This document shows, one piece after another, positions 1 to 7,095 of a DNA stretch of 28,132 nt; the stretch's first letter is position 1; each line of letters opens with the position of its first letter. The DNA is from JBJSXF01 sp046086225 (GTDB lineage Bacteria > Actinomycetota > Acidimicrobiia > IMCC26256 > PALSA-610): contig JBJSXF010000140.1 of assembly GCA_046086225.1 (NCBI GenBank), positions 1 through 28,132 of the forward strand, read 5' to 3'. The notes under the pieces are model-generated. The model was not told the DNA's origin, ran no database searches, and saw only the letters and a program-made list of their open reading frames with translations. A program made the translations under genes and the position numbers.

Positions 1-1213
1 GGTCGGATTGGGCCGGGTCGAGCGGAGGGGGCATGGGGCTGGTGGGGGGTTTCGGTGCGAAGAGGTTCTTCTTCTGCGGCATGCTCTCGCCGGCGAGCGC
101 AACGGCTCGAGTCTGCTCGACCGAGACGGGCGAGCACAGGACGGCGTGCGTCGCCTGGCCCTTCTCGACGAAGGATGCGGTCGTCATCGCGTCGTGCCAG
201 TAGTGCCAGTCGGCTTCCGGGAGACGCGGGACGATCAGCTCCTCGACCACTGCGCTGTCGGGACCGTTCGGCCGCAGCCGCGGAACGGCGAGGGCCAGGC
301 CCCGGTCGTCGACGAGTCCGAGGGCACCCCGCTCGCGCATGGCGACGGTGAGGGCGTCGATCGCCTCGGGGGTGGCCGGGCCGCCGCGTTCGATGGCAAA
401 GGCGTCATCGAGGCGCGCAATGAGATCGATCCCGGCGGGGAGGTCGATCAGGCGGTGGATCGGCTCGATCCAGAGCTCGTCCTCCACGAGCTCGACGACG
501 AGTGCGAGGATCGCATCGGCGCCTGCGGTGGGGGCGCCGGCGGCACGGAGCTCGTCGCGGTAGGTGCACGCCGTCTCGAACCGGTGGTGCCCGTCGGCGA
601 GGACGACCGGGGCCGAACCGACGGCCGCGACGATGGCTGCGATGCGCTCGGGATCCCGGATGTCGTGCAGTTCGTGCTGCGTGCCGTCGGCGTCGCGGCA
701 CTCGGCGAGGAGGACCGAATCGTCGAGGAGATCGGTGAGGCCGCCGGCCAGGCTGAGCCCCCAGATCGGCTCGAGGTTCGTGTGAGTCGCACGCATGAGC
801 GCGAGTCGGTCGGACTTCGCCTTCGGCAGCGTTCGTTCGTGGGGGAGCACGTCGGCCTCCCCGGGCTCGGGGAGACGCAGCGCCCCGATCACCCCGTGGG
901 TGTGTCGGTGAACCCCGTGCTCGTCGGTGAATCGCATCCGGTACCCGTAGAAGCGGGGTGCGCCGTCCGACCGCAATGCGCCGGAAGCGCGCCAGGTCTC
1001 GAGTAACCCGGCGACGCCTTCGTATCGGTCGCCCTCGACGTCGCAGTCGCGCGGAAGGATGAGGCGAACGGCGTTGTGCGGTGCGAGGTGCTCGAGCGCC
1101 GCTCGCGCCTCCTCGTCGATGACGTCGTAGGGTGGGCAGGTGAGCGCATCGAGTCCGGTGCCGGTCACCGCCGGGTCGTAGCGCAGGCCGGTGAAGGGCA
1201 GGAATCCGGGCAC
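1..1213 (-). CDS. DUF1015 family protein (partial, 3' end off the window)
   Basis: The reverse strand is open from a GTG at 1213 to the left edge (404 codons, no stop reached). The protein starts MPGFLPFTGLRYDP and continues with TCPPYDVID and HNAVRLILP, the typical N-terminus of the DUF1015 family. Around residues 206-215 it has the family signature ADGHHRFETA. The visible C-terminus reads MPQKKNLFAPKPPTS, which corresponds to the MPxKSTYFxPKxxTG motif that closes DUF1015 proteins, so only a few residues are missing. The last visible stretch is rich in proline. The family is widespread and uncharacterised; no reaction can be assigned. The gene diverges from the TPR gene across 59 bases. A TACAAC box six bases before the GTG suggests a leaderless transcript and supports this start. 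Confidence 0.9.
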   Translation of the reverse strand, partial: MPGFLPFTGLRYDPAVTGTGLDALTCPPYDVIDEEARAALEHLAPHNAVRLILPRDCDVEGDRYEGVAGLLETWRASGALRSDGAPRFYGYRMRFTDEHGVHRHTHGVIGALRLPEPGEADVLPHERTLPKAKSDRLALMRATHTNLEPIWGLSLAGGLTDLLDDSVLLAECRDADGTQHELHDIRDPERIAAIVAAVGSAPVVLADGHHRFETACTYRDELRAAGAPTAGADAILALVVELVEDELWIEPIHRLIDLPAGIDLIARLDDAFAIERGGPATPEAIDALTVAMRERGALGLVDDRGLALAVPRLRPNGPDSAVVEELIVPRLPEADWHYWHDAMTTASFVEKGQATHAVLCSPVSVEQTRAVALAGESMPQKKNLFAPKPPTSPMPPPLDPAQSD

Positions 1214-1219
1214 ACCGGG

Positions 1220-1225
1220 GTTGTA
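1220..1225 (-). promoter_or_regulatory. Putative -10 box of the DUF1015 gene
   Basis: TACAAC on the reverse strand lies exactly six bases before the GTG start at 1213. This is the spacing seen at several other operon heads here, although the last base is C instead of T. The TA step (1224-1225) is self-complementary within GTAC and on the forward strand begins TACCAC, a possible weak -10 for the divergent TPR gene. No clear -35 is visible. Confidence 0.35.
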
Positions 1226-1272
1226 CCACAGGGTGCCCGACCGTCCGGTGAGGTGCCGACCGAGAGGTTCCC

Positions 1273-1665
1273 GTGAGCGAATCCGTCGAAGAGCCGTCCG
1301 ACGCCGGGGCCGAGGCCGCGTTCGGTGCCTTCACGGAGGGTTCGCGGCTGCTCGCCGAGCGGAACGTCCACGCCGCGGCGATCGCGCTCGAACGGGCCCG
1401 CGACCTCGAGCCGGGCATGGGTTCGGTGCGCGAGGCGCTCGCCCGGGCCTACTACGCGGCCGGCCGGTACGGCGCGGCCGAAGCCGAGTTCCTGACGGCG
1501 GTCGACATCGATCCCGTGAACGACTTCGCCCACTACGGCATCGGGCTCTGTCGGCTCCGGGCCGGGGACGGTCCCTCGGCGCGCCGGCACCTCCGGCTCG
1601 CGCTCGGCATGCGGCCCGACAACGCCGACTACCGCCGGGCCTGGGCGGAGGCGGCCGACCGGTGA
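1273..1665 (+). CDS. Small tetratricopeptide-repeat protein
   Basis: 130 residues, starting at a GTG preceded by GAGAGG (1262-1267) at good ribosome-binding distance. The sequence is a run of helical TPR-type repeats: paired helices with small residues at the usual places (AFGAFTEGSRLLAERN, REALARAYYAAGRYGAAE, AHYGIGLCRLRAGD, SARRHLRLALGMRPDN), about three repeats. There is no signal peptide or membrane segment, so it is probably cytoplasmic. TPR proteins mediate protein contacts; the partner is unknown. Its stop overlaps the GTG of the HAD gene (GTGA), so the two are translationally coupled. A small protein of this kind next to the HAD-tlyA-nadK-recN run is, to my knowledge, common in actinobacteria. 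Confidence 0.85.
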   Translation: MSESVEEPSDAGAEAAFGAFTEGSRLLAERNVHAAAIALERARDLEPGMGSVREALARAYYAAGRYGAAEAEFLTAVDIDPVNDFAHYGIGLCRLRAGDGPSARRHLRLALGMRPDNADYRRAWAEAADR

Positions 1666-2486
1666 ATGACGCACCGGTCGTGTGCTGCGACCTCGACGGG
1701 GTCGTCTGGCTCGGGGACCGCCCGATCCCCGGTGCGGCAGCGGGCATCGCCGCCATCCGGGCCGCCGGCCTGCGGGTGGCCTTCATCACGAACAACTCGG
1801 GCCGGCCGGTCGCCGATTACGTCGACCGACTCGCTCACCACGGCATCCCGGCCGAGCCGGAAGACATCGTGACGAGCGCCCTCGTCGCCGCCGATCTCCT
1901 CGCCGGCGCCGTTCCGGGTGGATCCCGGATCCTGGCGTGCGCCGGACCGGGCGTGCGGGCCGCCCTCGCCGACCGGGGTTTCGAGATCGTCGCCGAGGGA
2001 CCGGCGGCTGCGGTCGTCGTCGGCTGGCACGACGACTTCGACTTCACCGGTCTCCGCCGGGCGGCGGCTGCGATCCGGGCCGGGGCCCGGTACGTGGCCA
2101 CCAACCTCGATCCGACCTATCCGGGCGCCGAGGGGATTCTCCCGGGGGCGGGTTCCATCGCGGCGGCGGTGACGGCCGCCGCCGGACGGGATCCCGAGGT
2201 GGCGGGCAAGCCCACCGCAACGGCCGCCGCGTACGTTCGTCGGCACCTCGGCCCCGTCGGAGTGATGATCGGCGACCGACCGTCGACCGACGGCGACTTC
2301 GCCGCCGTACTCGGGTGGCCGTTCGCGCTCGTGCTCTCGGGCATCGCTGGTCCGGGAGGCGAGGAACCGGTGCCGGACCCCGCCCCGGCCTACGTCGCCG
2401 CCGACCTCGGGGCCCTTGCGCCCAGCCTGATCGCAGACTTCGCGCGGGCGGCAGAACCCGGCGTCCGGCGACCCGGCCCGCCGTAG
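1662..2486 (+). CDS. HAD-superfamily (IIA, NagD-like) phosphatase
   Basis: 274 residues. The GTG start overlaps the TPR stop codon. All four HAD motifs are present: nucleophile and acid in DLDGVVW (D10 and D12), motif II FITNNSG (T43-G47), motif III lysine in GKPTA (K183), and motif IV GDRPSTDGD (D205 onward). The long insert between motifs II and III is the C2-type cap of the NagD/phosphoglycolate-phosphatase-like group. The enzyme should dephosphorylate a small phosphorylated metabolite in the cytoplasm; the substrate cannot be read from sequence. It is the positional counterpart of M. tuberculosis Rv1692, reported as a glycerol-3-phosphate phosphatase, so that activity is a reasonable guess. 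The stop TAG (2484-2486) doubles as the first three bases of the TAGGCT box before the tlyA leader ORF. Confidence 0.9.
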   Translation: MNDAPVVCCDLDGVVWLGDRPIPGAAAGIAAIRAAGLRVAFITNNSGRPVADYVDRLAHHGIPAEPEDIVTSALVAADLLAGAVPGGSRILACAGPGVRAALADRGFEIVAEGPAAAVVVGWHDDFDFTGLRRAAAAIRAGARYVATNLDPTYPGAEGILPGAGSIAAAVTAAAGRDPEVAGKPTATAAAYVRRHLGPVGVMIGDRPSTDGDFAAVLGWPFALVLSGIAGPGGEEPVPDPAPAYVAADLGALAPSLIADFARAAEPGVRRPGPP

Positions 2487-2489
2487 GCT
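2484..2489 (+). promoter_or_regulatory. Putative -10 box (TAGGCT) of a leaderless transcript into tlyA
   Basis: TAGGCT, then GGCCCC (six bases), then ATG at 2496. The six-base gap is identical in sequence to that before the glycosyltransferase GTG at 14128, and the arrangement matches the promoters of scpA, ispH, the DksA-like gene and the DUF512 gene. The box is built on the HAD stop codon. It should start transcription at or next to A2496. No -35 is recognisable. Confidence 0.5.
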
Positions 2490-2495
2490 GGCCCC

Positions 2496-2570
2496 ATGTC
2501 GTCGTGCCCGCTGCTCCGTCGGTCGGAGCGGGCGCGTCCGCAGTCCGGCGAGCGGCGGCGGTGGGCATGA
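2496..2570 (+). CDS. Possible 24-codon leaderless leader ORF ending in the tlyA start
   Basis: ATG at 2496, 24 sense codons, TGA at 2568-2570. The TGA overlaps the tlyA ATG (2567) as ATGA, in a different frame from tlyA. The peptide starts MSSCPLLRRSER and ends GERRRWA: basic, arginine-rich, one cysteine, no membrane segment. Evidence for translation is positional: a TAGGCT box six bases upstream predicts that the mRNA begins at this ATG, and the stop/start overlap is the coupling form used by real gene pairs here. A stable hairpin (2511-2531) lies inside it. It may be a leader that feeds ribosomes to tlyA, or even an attenuator, but the base composition is GC-rich like the surroundings and a chance ORF of this length is possible. 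M. tuberculosis also has a small ORF (Rv1693) at this position; I see no sequence relation. Confidence 0.4.
   Translation: MSSCPLLRRSERARPQSGERRRWA
2511..2531 (+). other. Hairpin inside the tlyA leader ORF
   Basis: Inverted repeat GCTCCG (2513-2518) and CGGAGC (2524-2529) with loop TCGGT, extended by one G-U and one C-G pair to about eight base pairs. It begins 15 bases after the predicted 5' end of the mRNA, inside the leader ORF. It could affect ribosome loading or passage before tlyA. It has no U-tract, so it is not a classical terminator. Confidence 0.35.
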
Positions 2571-3373
2571 CGGTCCGCCGGCGACTCGACGCCGAACTGG
2601 TACGGAGGGGACTCGTGCCCAGTCGCACCCGGGCCGCCGAGGCGATCGCCGCCGGCCGGGTCCTCGTCGGGGGCCTGCCGGCTTCGACTGCGGCCCGGCG
2701 GGTGGCTCCCGACGAGCCGGTGGTCGTGCGCGGAGATCCGGATGGGGCCTACGTCTCGCGGGGCGGTACCAAGTTGGCGGCCGGGCTCGCGGCCTTCGCG
2801 GTCGACGTCACCGGGCGCCGGGCGGTCGACGTCGGCGCGTCCACGGGCGGCTTCACCGACTGCCTCCTGCGGGCCGGGGCCGAGCACGTCACGGCCGTCG
2901 ATGTGGGTCGGGGCCAACTCGCCTGGTCGTTGCGCACCGACTCGCGGGTCACGGTCATGGAGCGCACCAACATCCGCAACCTGGGTCCGGGGGCCATCGA
3001 ACCCGCGCCGATGATCTGCGTCGCCGACCTCTCCTTCATCTCGCTGCGCACCGTGGCTCCGCACCTCGTGGCCATCGCCCATCCCGCCGCCGAGCACGTG
3101 CTGCTCGTGAAGCCCCAGTTCGAGGCGGGCCGCACCGGGGTGGGGCGGGGAGGCATCGTCCGCGACCCCGCGGTGCACACCCGGGTCCTGCACGAGGTGG
3201 TCGGCGAGCTGGAAGGGGCCGGTCTCGGAGTGGGCGCCGTCGTGGCGTCGCCGATCCGGGGGGCGCGCGGCAACGTGGAGTTCCTCGTGCACGCCCGGCG
3301 CGGCGCAGCGACCCTCGAGTCGGTCGAGATCGAGCGGGTCGTGGCCTCGGTCAGCGAAGAGGCCTCGGCGTGA
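2567..3373 (+). CDS. tlyA: TlyA family rRNA 2'-O-methyltransferase
   Basis: 268 residues. The N-terminal S4 RNA-binding domain (about 1-65; RRLDAELVRRGLVPSRTRA, AIAAGRVLVGG) is followed by an FtsJ-like SAM methyltransferase domain with the SAM site VDVGASTGGFTDCLL (from V87), DVGRGQLAW, the DLSFISLR segment and LVKPQFEAGR. This order and length fit TlyA, which in mycobacteria 2'-O-methylates cytidines in 16S and 23S rRNA and sets sensitivity to capreomycin-type drugs. The ATG at 2567 overlaps the stop of a possible leader ORF; an in-frame GTG at 2561 is an alternative start. The stop overlaps nadK (GTGA). tlyA-nadK-recN is the conserved actinobacterial order. Confidence 0.95.
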   Translation: MTVRRRLDAELVRRGLVPSRTRAAEAIAAGRVLVGGLPASTAARRVAPDEPVVVRGDPDGAYVSRGGTKLAAGLAAFAVDVTGRRAVDVGASTGGFTDCLLRAGAEHVTAVDVGRGQLAWSLRTDSRVTVMERTNIRNLGPGAIEPAPMICVADLSFISLRTVAPHLVAIAHPAAEHVLLVKPQFEAGRTGVGRGGIVRDPAVHTRVLHEVVGELEGAGLGVGAVVASPIRGARGNVEFLVHARRGAATLESVEIERVVASVSEEASA

Positions 3374-4227
3374 TCGGCAGCGTCGTCCTCGTGCCGCACC
3401 GCGAGCGTCCCTCGGCCCGGGAGACGGCCCGAGCGGCGGCAGCCTGGCTCGCCGACGCCGGGATCGAGGTCCGAATGCCCGAGGCCGAGGCCTCCGCCTG
3501 CGGTCTGCCGGCCCTCGGTCGATCCGTTCCCGGCCTCACCGACGGCGCCGGACTCGTCGTTTCGATCGGCGGTGACGGCACCATGCTCTCGACCGTTCAG
3601 CTGATCTACCCGGCACCCGTGCCGGTCATCGGCGTGAACGCCGGCCATCTCGGCTACCTCAGCGAACTCGAGCCCGCCGGCCTCATCGGGGCCCTGCCCC
3701 GGCTCGCTGCCGGTGACTTCACCGTCTCGGAGCGGATGATGATCGCGGTCGAGGTCACACCCCGGGGAGGTCCCGCCACCACGCACTACGCGCTCAACGA
3801 GGCGGTGCTCGAGCGGCCCCGGGCCGGCCACACCGTCCGCCTGGATGTCACGATCAACCGCAGCCCCTTCACGTCCTACGCCGCCGACGGTGTGATCGTG
3901 GCCACCCCGACCGGAACCACCGCGTACTCGTTCTCGGCCCGGGGCCCGATCGCCTCGCCCGCGATGCGGTGCCTCGTCCTCACCCCGCTCTCCCCGCACA
4001 TGCTGTTCGACCGCTCGCTGCTGCTGTCCGACCGCGAGAGCATCGAGCTCGTCGTCGACGGTGAGGCGGGCGCGGGGCTCACGGTCGACGGCCGTGACCT
4101 CGGCATCCTCGGGCCCGGTGACCGGGTCGCCTGCACGGCCGCGCCCGACCCGGTGCGGTTGGCGACGCTTGCGCCGCGAGACTTCCACCAGATCCTCAAG
4201 GCCAAGTTCGCGCTCCCGGATCGCTGA
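3370..4227 (+). CDS. nadK: NAD kinase
   Basis: 285 residues, starting at a GTG overlapping the tlyA stop. It phosphorylates NAD to NADP using ATP or polyphosphate in the cytoplasm. Signatures seen: GGDGT (67-71), GVNAGHLGYLSEL, the NE pair in ALNEAVLER, and ATPTGTTAYSFSARGP (from A178), with Thr183 where most members have Ser. The C-terminal part with TPLSPHMLFDRSLLL and the DGR turn completes the family fold. Length is normal for bacterial NadK. It is followed after seven bases by recN. Confidence 0.96.
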   Translation: MIGSVVLVPHRERPSARETARAAAAWLADAGIEVRMPEAEASACGLPALGRSVPGLTDGAGLVVSIGGDGTMLSTVQLIYPAPVPVIGVNAGHLGYLSELEPAGLIGALPRLAAGDFTVSERMMIAVEVTPRGGPATTHYALNEAVLERPRAGHTVRLDVTINRSPFTSYAADGVIVATPTGTTAYSFSARGPIASPAMRCLVLTPLSPHMLFDRSLLLSDRESIELVVDGEAGAGLTVDGRDLGILGPGDRVACTAAPDPVRLATLAPRDFHQILKAKFALPDR

Positions 4228-4234
4228 GGCGGAC

Positions 4235-5872
4235 GTGGATGTGGTGCTGAGCGAGCTGCGGGTCGAGCAGCTCGGGATCATCGAAGCGGCGACGGTGCGC
4301 TTCGGAGCCGGACTGACCGTGATCACCGGCGAGACGGGTGCGGGCAAGACGCTCCTGATCGATGCGCTCGAGCTCCTCTGCGGCGGCCGCGCCGACCTCG
4401 CGCTCGTACGGGAAGGGGCGACCGAGGCCCGGGTCGAGGGCCGTTTCGTCGCCGACCCTCAGTGCGCGCCCGAGGGCTTCTGTGACGGCGAGCTCGTGCT
4501 CGCACGCGTCGTGCCGAGCGACGGTCGGTCACGGGGCTACGTGAACGGTCGGCTGGCCACGGCGGGGGAGCTGGCCGCACTGACGGCGGGGCTCGTCGAC
4601 CTCCACGGGCAGCACAGCCAGCAGGCCCTCCTCGCTCCGGCCGCCCAACGTTCGATCCTCGACGGCTATGCCGGCGAGCCTGCACTCACCGCCCGGGCCG
4701 ACTATCGCCGGGCCCGGGCCGAGGTGGCCGAGATCGACGAGCGCATCCTCGATCTCGGTGGTGACGAGCAGACCCGGGCTCGGGAGGTCGATCTGCTCCG
4801 CCACCAGGTTCGGGAGATCGACGAGGCGGCAATCGTCGACCCCGACGAGGATGTCAGGCTGACCGCCGAAGCCGACCTCCTGGGTGACGCCGAGGCGATC
4901 CGGGAGTCGCTCGGGACCGCCCATCGGGCGCTGAGCGGCTCGGCCGGTGACGGTCTCGTCGCCGCCGTCGCCGCGCTCGGTGACCGGGAGCCGTTCGCGC
5001 CGTTGCTCGATCGGCTGCGGGGCCTCCAGGCCGAGATCGCCGACGTGGCGAGCGAGGTCCGCGATCTCGGCGAGTCGATCTCGTCCGATCCCGGTCGACT
5101 CGCCGTCGTGCAGGCCCGCCGGGCCGTGCTGCGCGATCTCATGCGGCGGTACGGCCCTGGCCTCGGGGACGTCATCGCGTTCGGTGCGGCGGCACGCGAG
5201 CGTCTGGCCGATGTGGCCGGCCGCGACGAGCGGATCGCGGCGCTGGAGGCGGAACGGGCGGCCGCCGAGGTGGCGCGGGACGCCGCCGGCGCGGCGCTGA
5301 CGGCCGCTCGACGGGCCGCGGCCGAGCCGTTCGCATCGGCGGTCACCGAACGTCTCCGTGGCCTGGCGATGCCGGCGGCCGAGTTCGGGATCGAGATCGG
5401 AGCCGGGCCGCCCGGGGAGGACGGAGTCGACGAGGTGGTGTGCGTCCTCGCCCCCAACCCGGGAGAGCCGGCTCGCCCGGTGGCCCGGGCGGCGTCGGGC
5501 GGCGAGTTGTCGCGGGTGATGCTCGCGATCCGGCTCGTCGCCGCGGTTGCCCCGCCGGTTGCGGTGTTCGACGAGGTCGACGCCGGGATCGGTGGCGAGG
5601 CCGGCGCAGCGGTCGGCGCGGCTCTGGCCGCACTCGGACGGGGCCGTCAGGTGCTGTGCGTCACCCACCTCGCCCAGGTTGCCGCCTACGCCGATGGGCA
5701 CCTGACGGTGGCGAAGCGGTCCGACGGCGCCCGGACGGTGGCGAGCGTGGAGCACCTCGACGACGAGGGCCGTATCGGGGAGGTCTCCCGCATGCTCTCG
5801 GGTCTCGGCGAATCCGACCACGCGCGGCGTCATGCCGAAGAACTGCTGCAGCGGGCTCGGGAGGAACGGTGA
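4235..5872 (+). CDS. recN: DNA repair ATPase RecN
   Basis: 545 residues, an SMC-like protein acting in double-strand-break repair. The Walker A motif GETGAGKT is at 32-39, followed by the Q-loop-like HGQHSQQALL. The centre is a long helical, alanine- and arginine-rich region typical of the antiparallel coiled coil. The ABC signature ASGGELSRVM (from about 420), Walker B VFDEVDAGIGGEA (from about 444) and the switch VTHLAQVAAYAD follow. The start is set at GTG 4235, with GAGG (4226-4229) five bases upstream; GTG 4241 and 4244 are alternatives. It is slightly shorter than many RecN proteins but complete. The stop overlaps the steA GTG. Confidence 0.96.
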   Translation: MDVVLSELRVEQLGIIEAATVRFGAGLTVITGETGAGKTLLIDALELLCGGRADLALVREGATEARVEGRFVADPQCAPEGFCDGELVLARVVPSDGRSRGYVNGRLATAGELAALTAGLVDLHGQHSQQALLAPAAQRSILDGYAGEPALTARADYRRARAEVAEIDERILDLGGDEQTRAREVDLLRHQVREIDEAAIVDPDEDVRLTAEADLLGDAEAIRESLGTAHRALSGSAGDGLVAAVAALGDREPFAPLLDRLRGLQAEIADVASEVRDLGESISSDPGRLAVVQARRAVLRDLMRRYGPGLGDVIAFGAAARERLADVAGRDERIAALEAERAAAEVARDAAGAALTAARRAAAEPFASAVTERLRGLAMPAAEFGIEIGAGPPGEDGVDEVVCVLAPNPGEPARPVARAASGGELSRVMLAIRLVAAVAPPVAVFDEVDAGIGGEAGAAVGAALAALGRGRQVLCVTHLAQVAAYADGHLTVAKRSDGARTVASVEHLDDEGRIGEVSRMLSGLGESDHARRHAEELLQRAREER

Positions 5873-7041
5873 GGCGCCGCCGCGACCGGAGCGGCTCGCC
5901 GCCCGGCACGGTGCGGGCCGTCGCCAGGGTCGATCGCCGCACCAAAGACCTCGCCGGCCGGATCGGCCGGGGCGAGATAGCAGTCATCGATCACGCCGAC
6001 ATCGACCGGGTGGCGGCCGAGAGCCTCGTCGCGGCCGGGGTTGCGGCGGTCATCAATGCGAGCGCCTCCATCACGGGCCGCTACCCGAACGGAGGTCCGG
6101 CGGTGATCGTGTCCGCCGGTATCCCGCTCCTCGACGCAGCCGGACCCGCCGTCATGGATCGGATCCTCGACGGTGAGGAGATCGAGATCCGTGACGGCGA
6201 GATCCGACGCGGCGCCGATCTCGTCGCGACCGGAACCCCCCTCGACGCCGAGGAGATCGCCCGCCGCACCGAGGCCGCCAAGGCCGACATCGGACACGAG
6301 CTGCAGCGTTTCGCTCGCAACACCCTCGAGTACGTCGAGATCGAGGCGGAGACGACCTTCGCCCCGCTCGCGCTGCCTCCCTTGCGCACCGAGTTCCGTG
6401 GGCGGCACGCGCTCGTCGTCGTTCGGGGCCACGACTACCGCAGCGATCTCGACGCGCTCCAGGGCTATATCCGCGAGTACCGACCCGTCCTGATCGCGGT
6501 CGACGGCGGGGCCGACGCGCTCCTGGAGCGGCGGTTCCGGCCCGATTTGATCGTCGGCGACTTCGACTCCTGCACCGACGCCGCGATGACGTGCGGGGCC
6601 GAGCTCATCCACCACGTCCATCCCGACGGGCGCGGTCCCGGCCGCGAACGGCTCGTCGAATCGGGGCTGTCGTACGAGACGTTCGTCGCGACCGGGATGA
6701 GTGAGGACGTGGCGATGCTCCTGGCCTACGAAGCCGGAGCCGAGCTCATCGTCGCGGTCGGTACCCACGCCACGATGGTCGAGTTCCTCGACAAGGGCCG
6801 CAAGGGCATGGCCTCGACGTTCCTCACCCGGCTGCGCCTCGGCCCGGTGCTCGTCGACGCCAAGGGTGTGAGTCGGCTCTACGCCGGGCGGGTGCGCCGC
6901 CGTGACCTCCTCTTCCTCGTCGGGGCTGCGGTCGCGGCCATGGGCGCCATGGTGATCGCGTCCGATTCGCTCCAGGTCTTCCTCGACGGGTTCCGGCTCG
7001 TGGTCGAGCGCGCCTGGTCGCAGGTCACCGGCTGGTTCTGA
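5869..7041 (+). CDS. steA: SteA-like cytokinetic ring protein (TPK-like fold, membrane anchored)
   Basis: 390 residues, start GTG overlapping the recN stop, with GGAGG (5860-5864) upstream. The C-terminal half carries thiamine-pyrophosphokinase-like motifs VDGGADALL (from 211) and GDFDS (230-234), as in COG4825. One membrane segment (about 347-365, LLFLVGAAVAAMGAMVIA) lies near the C-terminus, leaving the bulk in the cytoplasm. In Corynebacterium the homologue SteA sits at the division ring and with SteB controls the RipA cell-wall hydrolase; the M. tuberculosis homologue is Rv1697, also between recN and mctB. The gene ends in tandem stops TGA TAG. True thiamine kinase activity is unlikely, since the usual substrate-binding half is replaced by a different N-terminal domain. 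The gene symbol is by homology and order. Confidence 0.88.
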   Translation: MRRRRDRSGSPPGTVRAVARVDRRTKDLAGRIGRGEIAVIDHADIDRVAAESLVAAGVAAVINASASITGRYPNGGPAVIVSAGIPLLDAAGPAVMDRILDGEEIEIRDGEIRRGADLVATGTPLDAEEIARRTEAAKADIGHELQRFARNTLEYVEIEAETTFAPLALPPLRTEFRGRHALVVVRGHDYRSDLDALQGYIREYRPVLIAVDGGADALLERRFRPDLIVGDFDSCTDAAMTCGAELIHHVHPDGRGPGRERLVESGLSYETFVATGMSEDVAMLLAYEAGAELIVAVGTHATMVEFLDKGRKGMASTFLTRLRLGPVLVDAKGVSRLYAGRVRRRDLLFLVGAAVAAMGAMVIASDSLQVFLDGFRLVVERAWSQVTGWF

Positions 7042-7079
7042 TAGCCGGCGGACGCTGCCCCCCGACTCGACGTGCGTCC

Positions 7080-7085
7080 TAGGCT
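7080..7085 (+). promoter_or_regulatory. Putative -10 box (TAGGCT) before steB, with adjacent palindrome
   Basis: TAGGCT identical to the box before the tlyA leader, ten bases before ATG 7096, predicting a transcript with a few-base leader. A 12-base palindrome GCTCG-CC-CGAGC (7083-7094) overlaps the end of the box and the expected start point; it could be an operator or simply a short hairpin. The steA-steB gap (7042-7095) holds nothing else that I recognise. Confidence 0.4.
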
Positions 7086-7095
7086 CGCCCGAGCG

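Noticed and set aside
8..1006. 332-codon forward open frame opposite the DUF1015 gene
   Set aside because: Its product is low-complexity Arg/Gly/Glu-rich without family features, while the reverse strand encodes a clear DUF1015 protein; it is a GC-rich antisense shadow.
2561..2566. GTG 2561 as the tlyA start
   Set aside because: In frame and only two codons upstream, so possible, but ATG 2567 forms the ATGA junction and is preferred.
2749..4347. 532-codon reverse open frame opposite tlyA and nadK
   Set aside because: Antisense shadow of two well-recognised enzymes.
7072..7095. Upstream GTG (7072) as the steB start
   Set aside because: It would put the TAGGCT box inside the gene and add residues that do not fit the family N-terminus; ATG 7096 is better.
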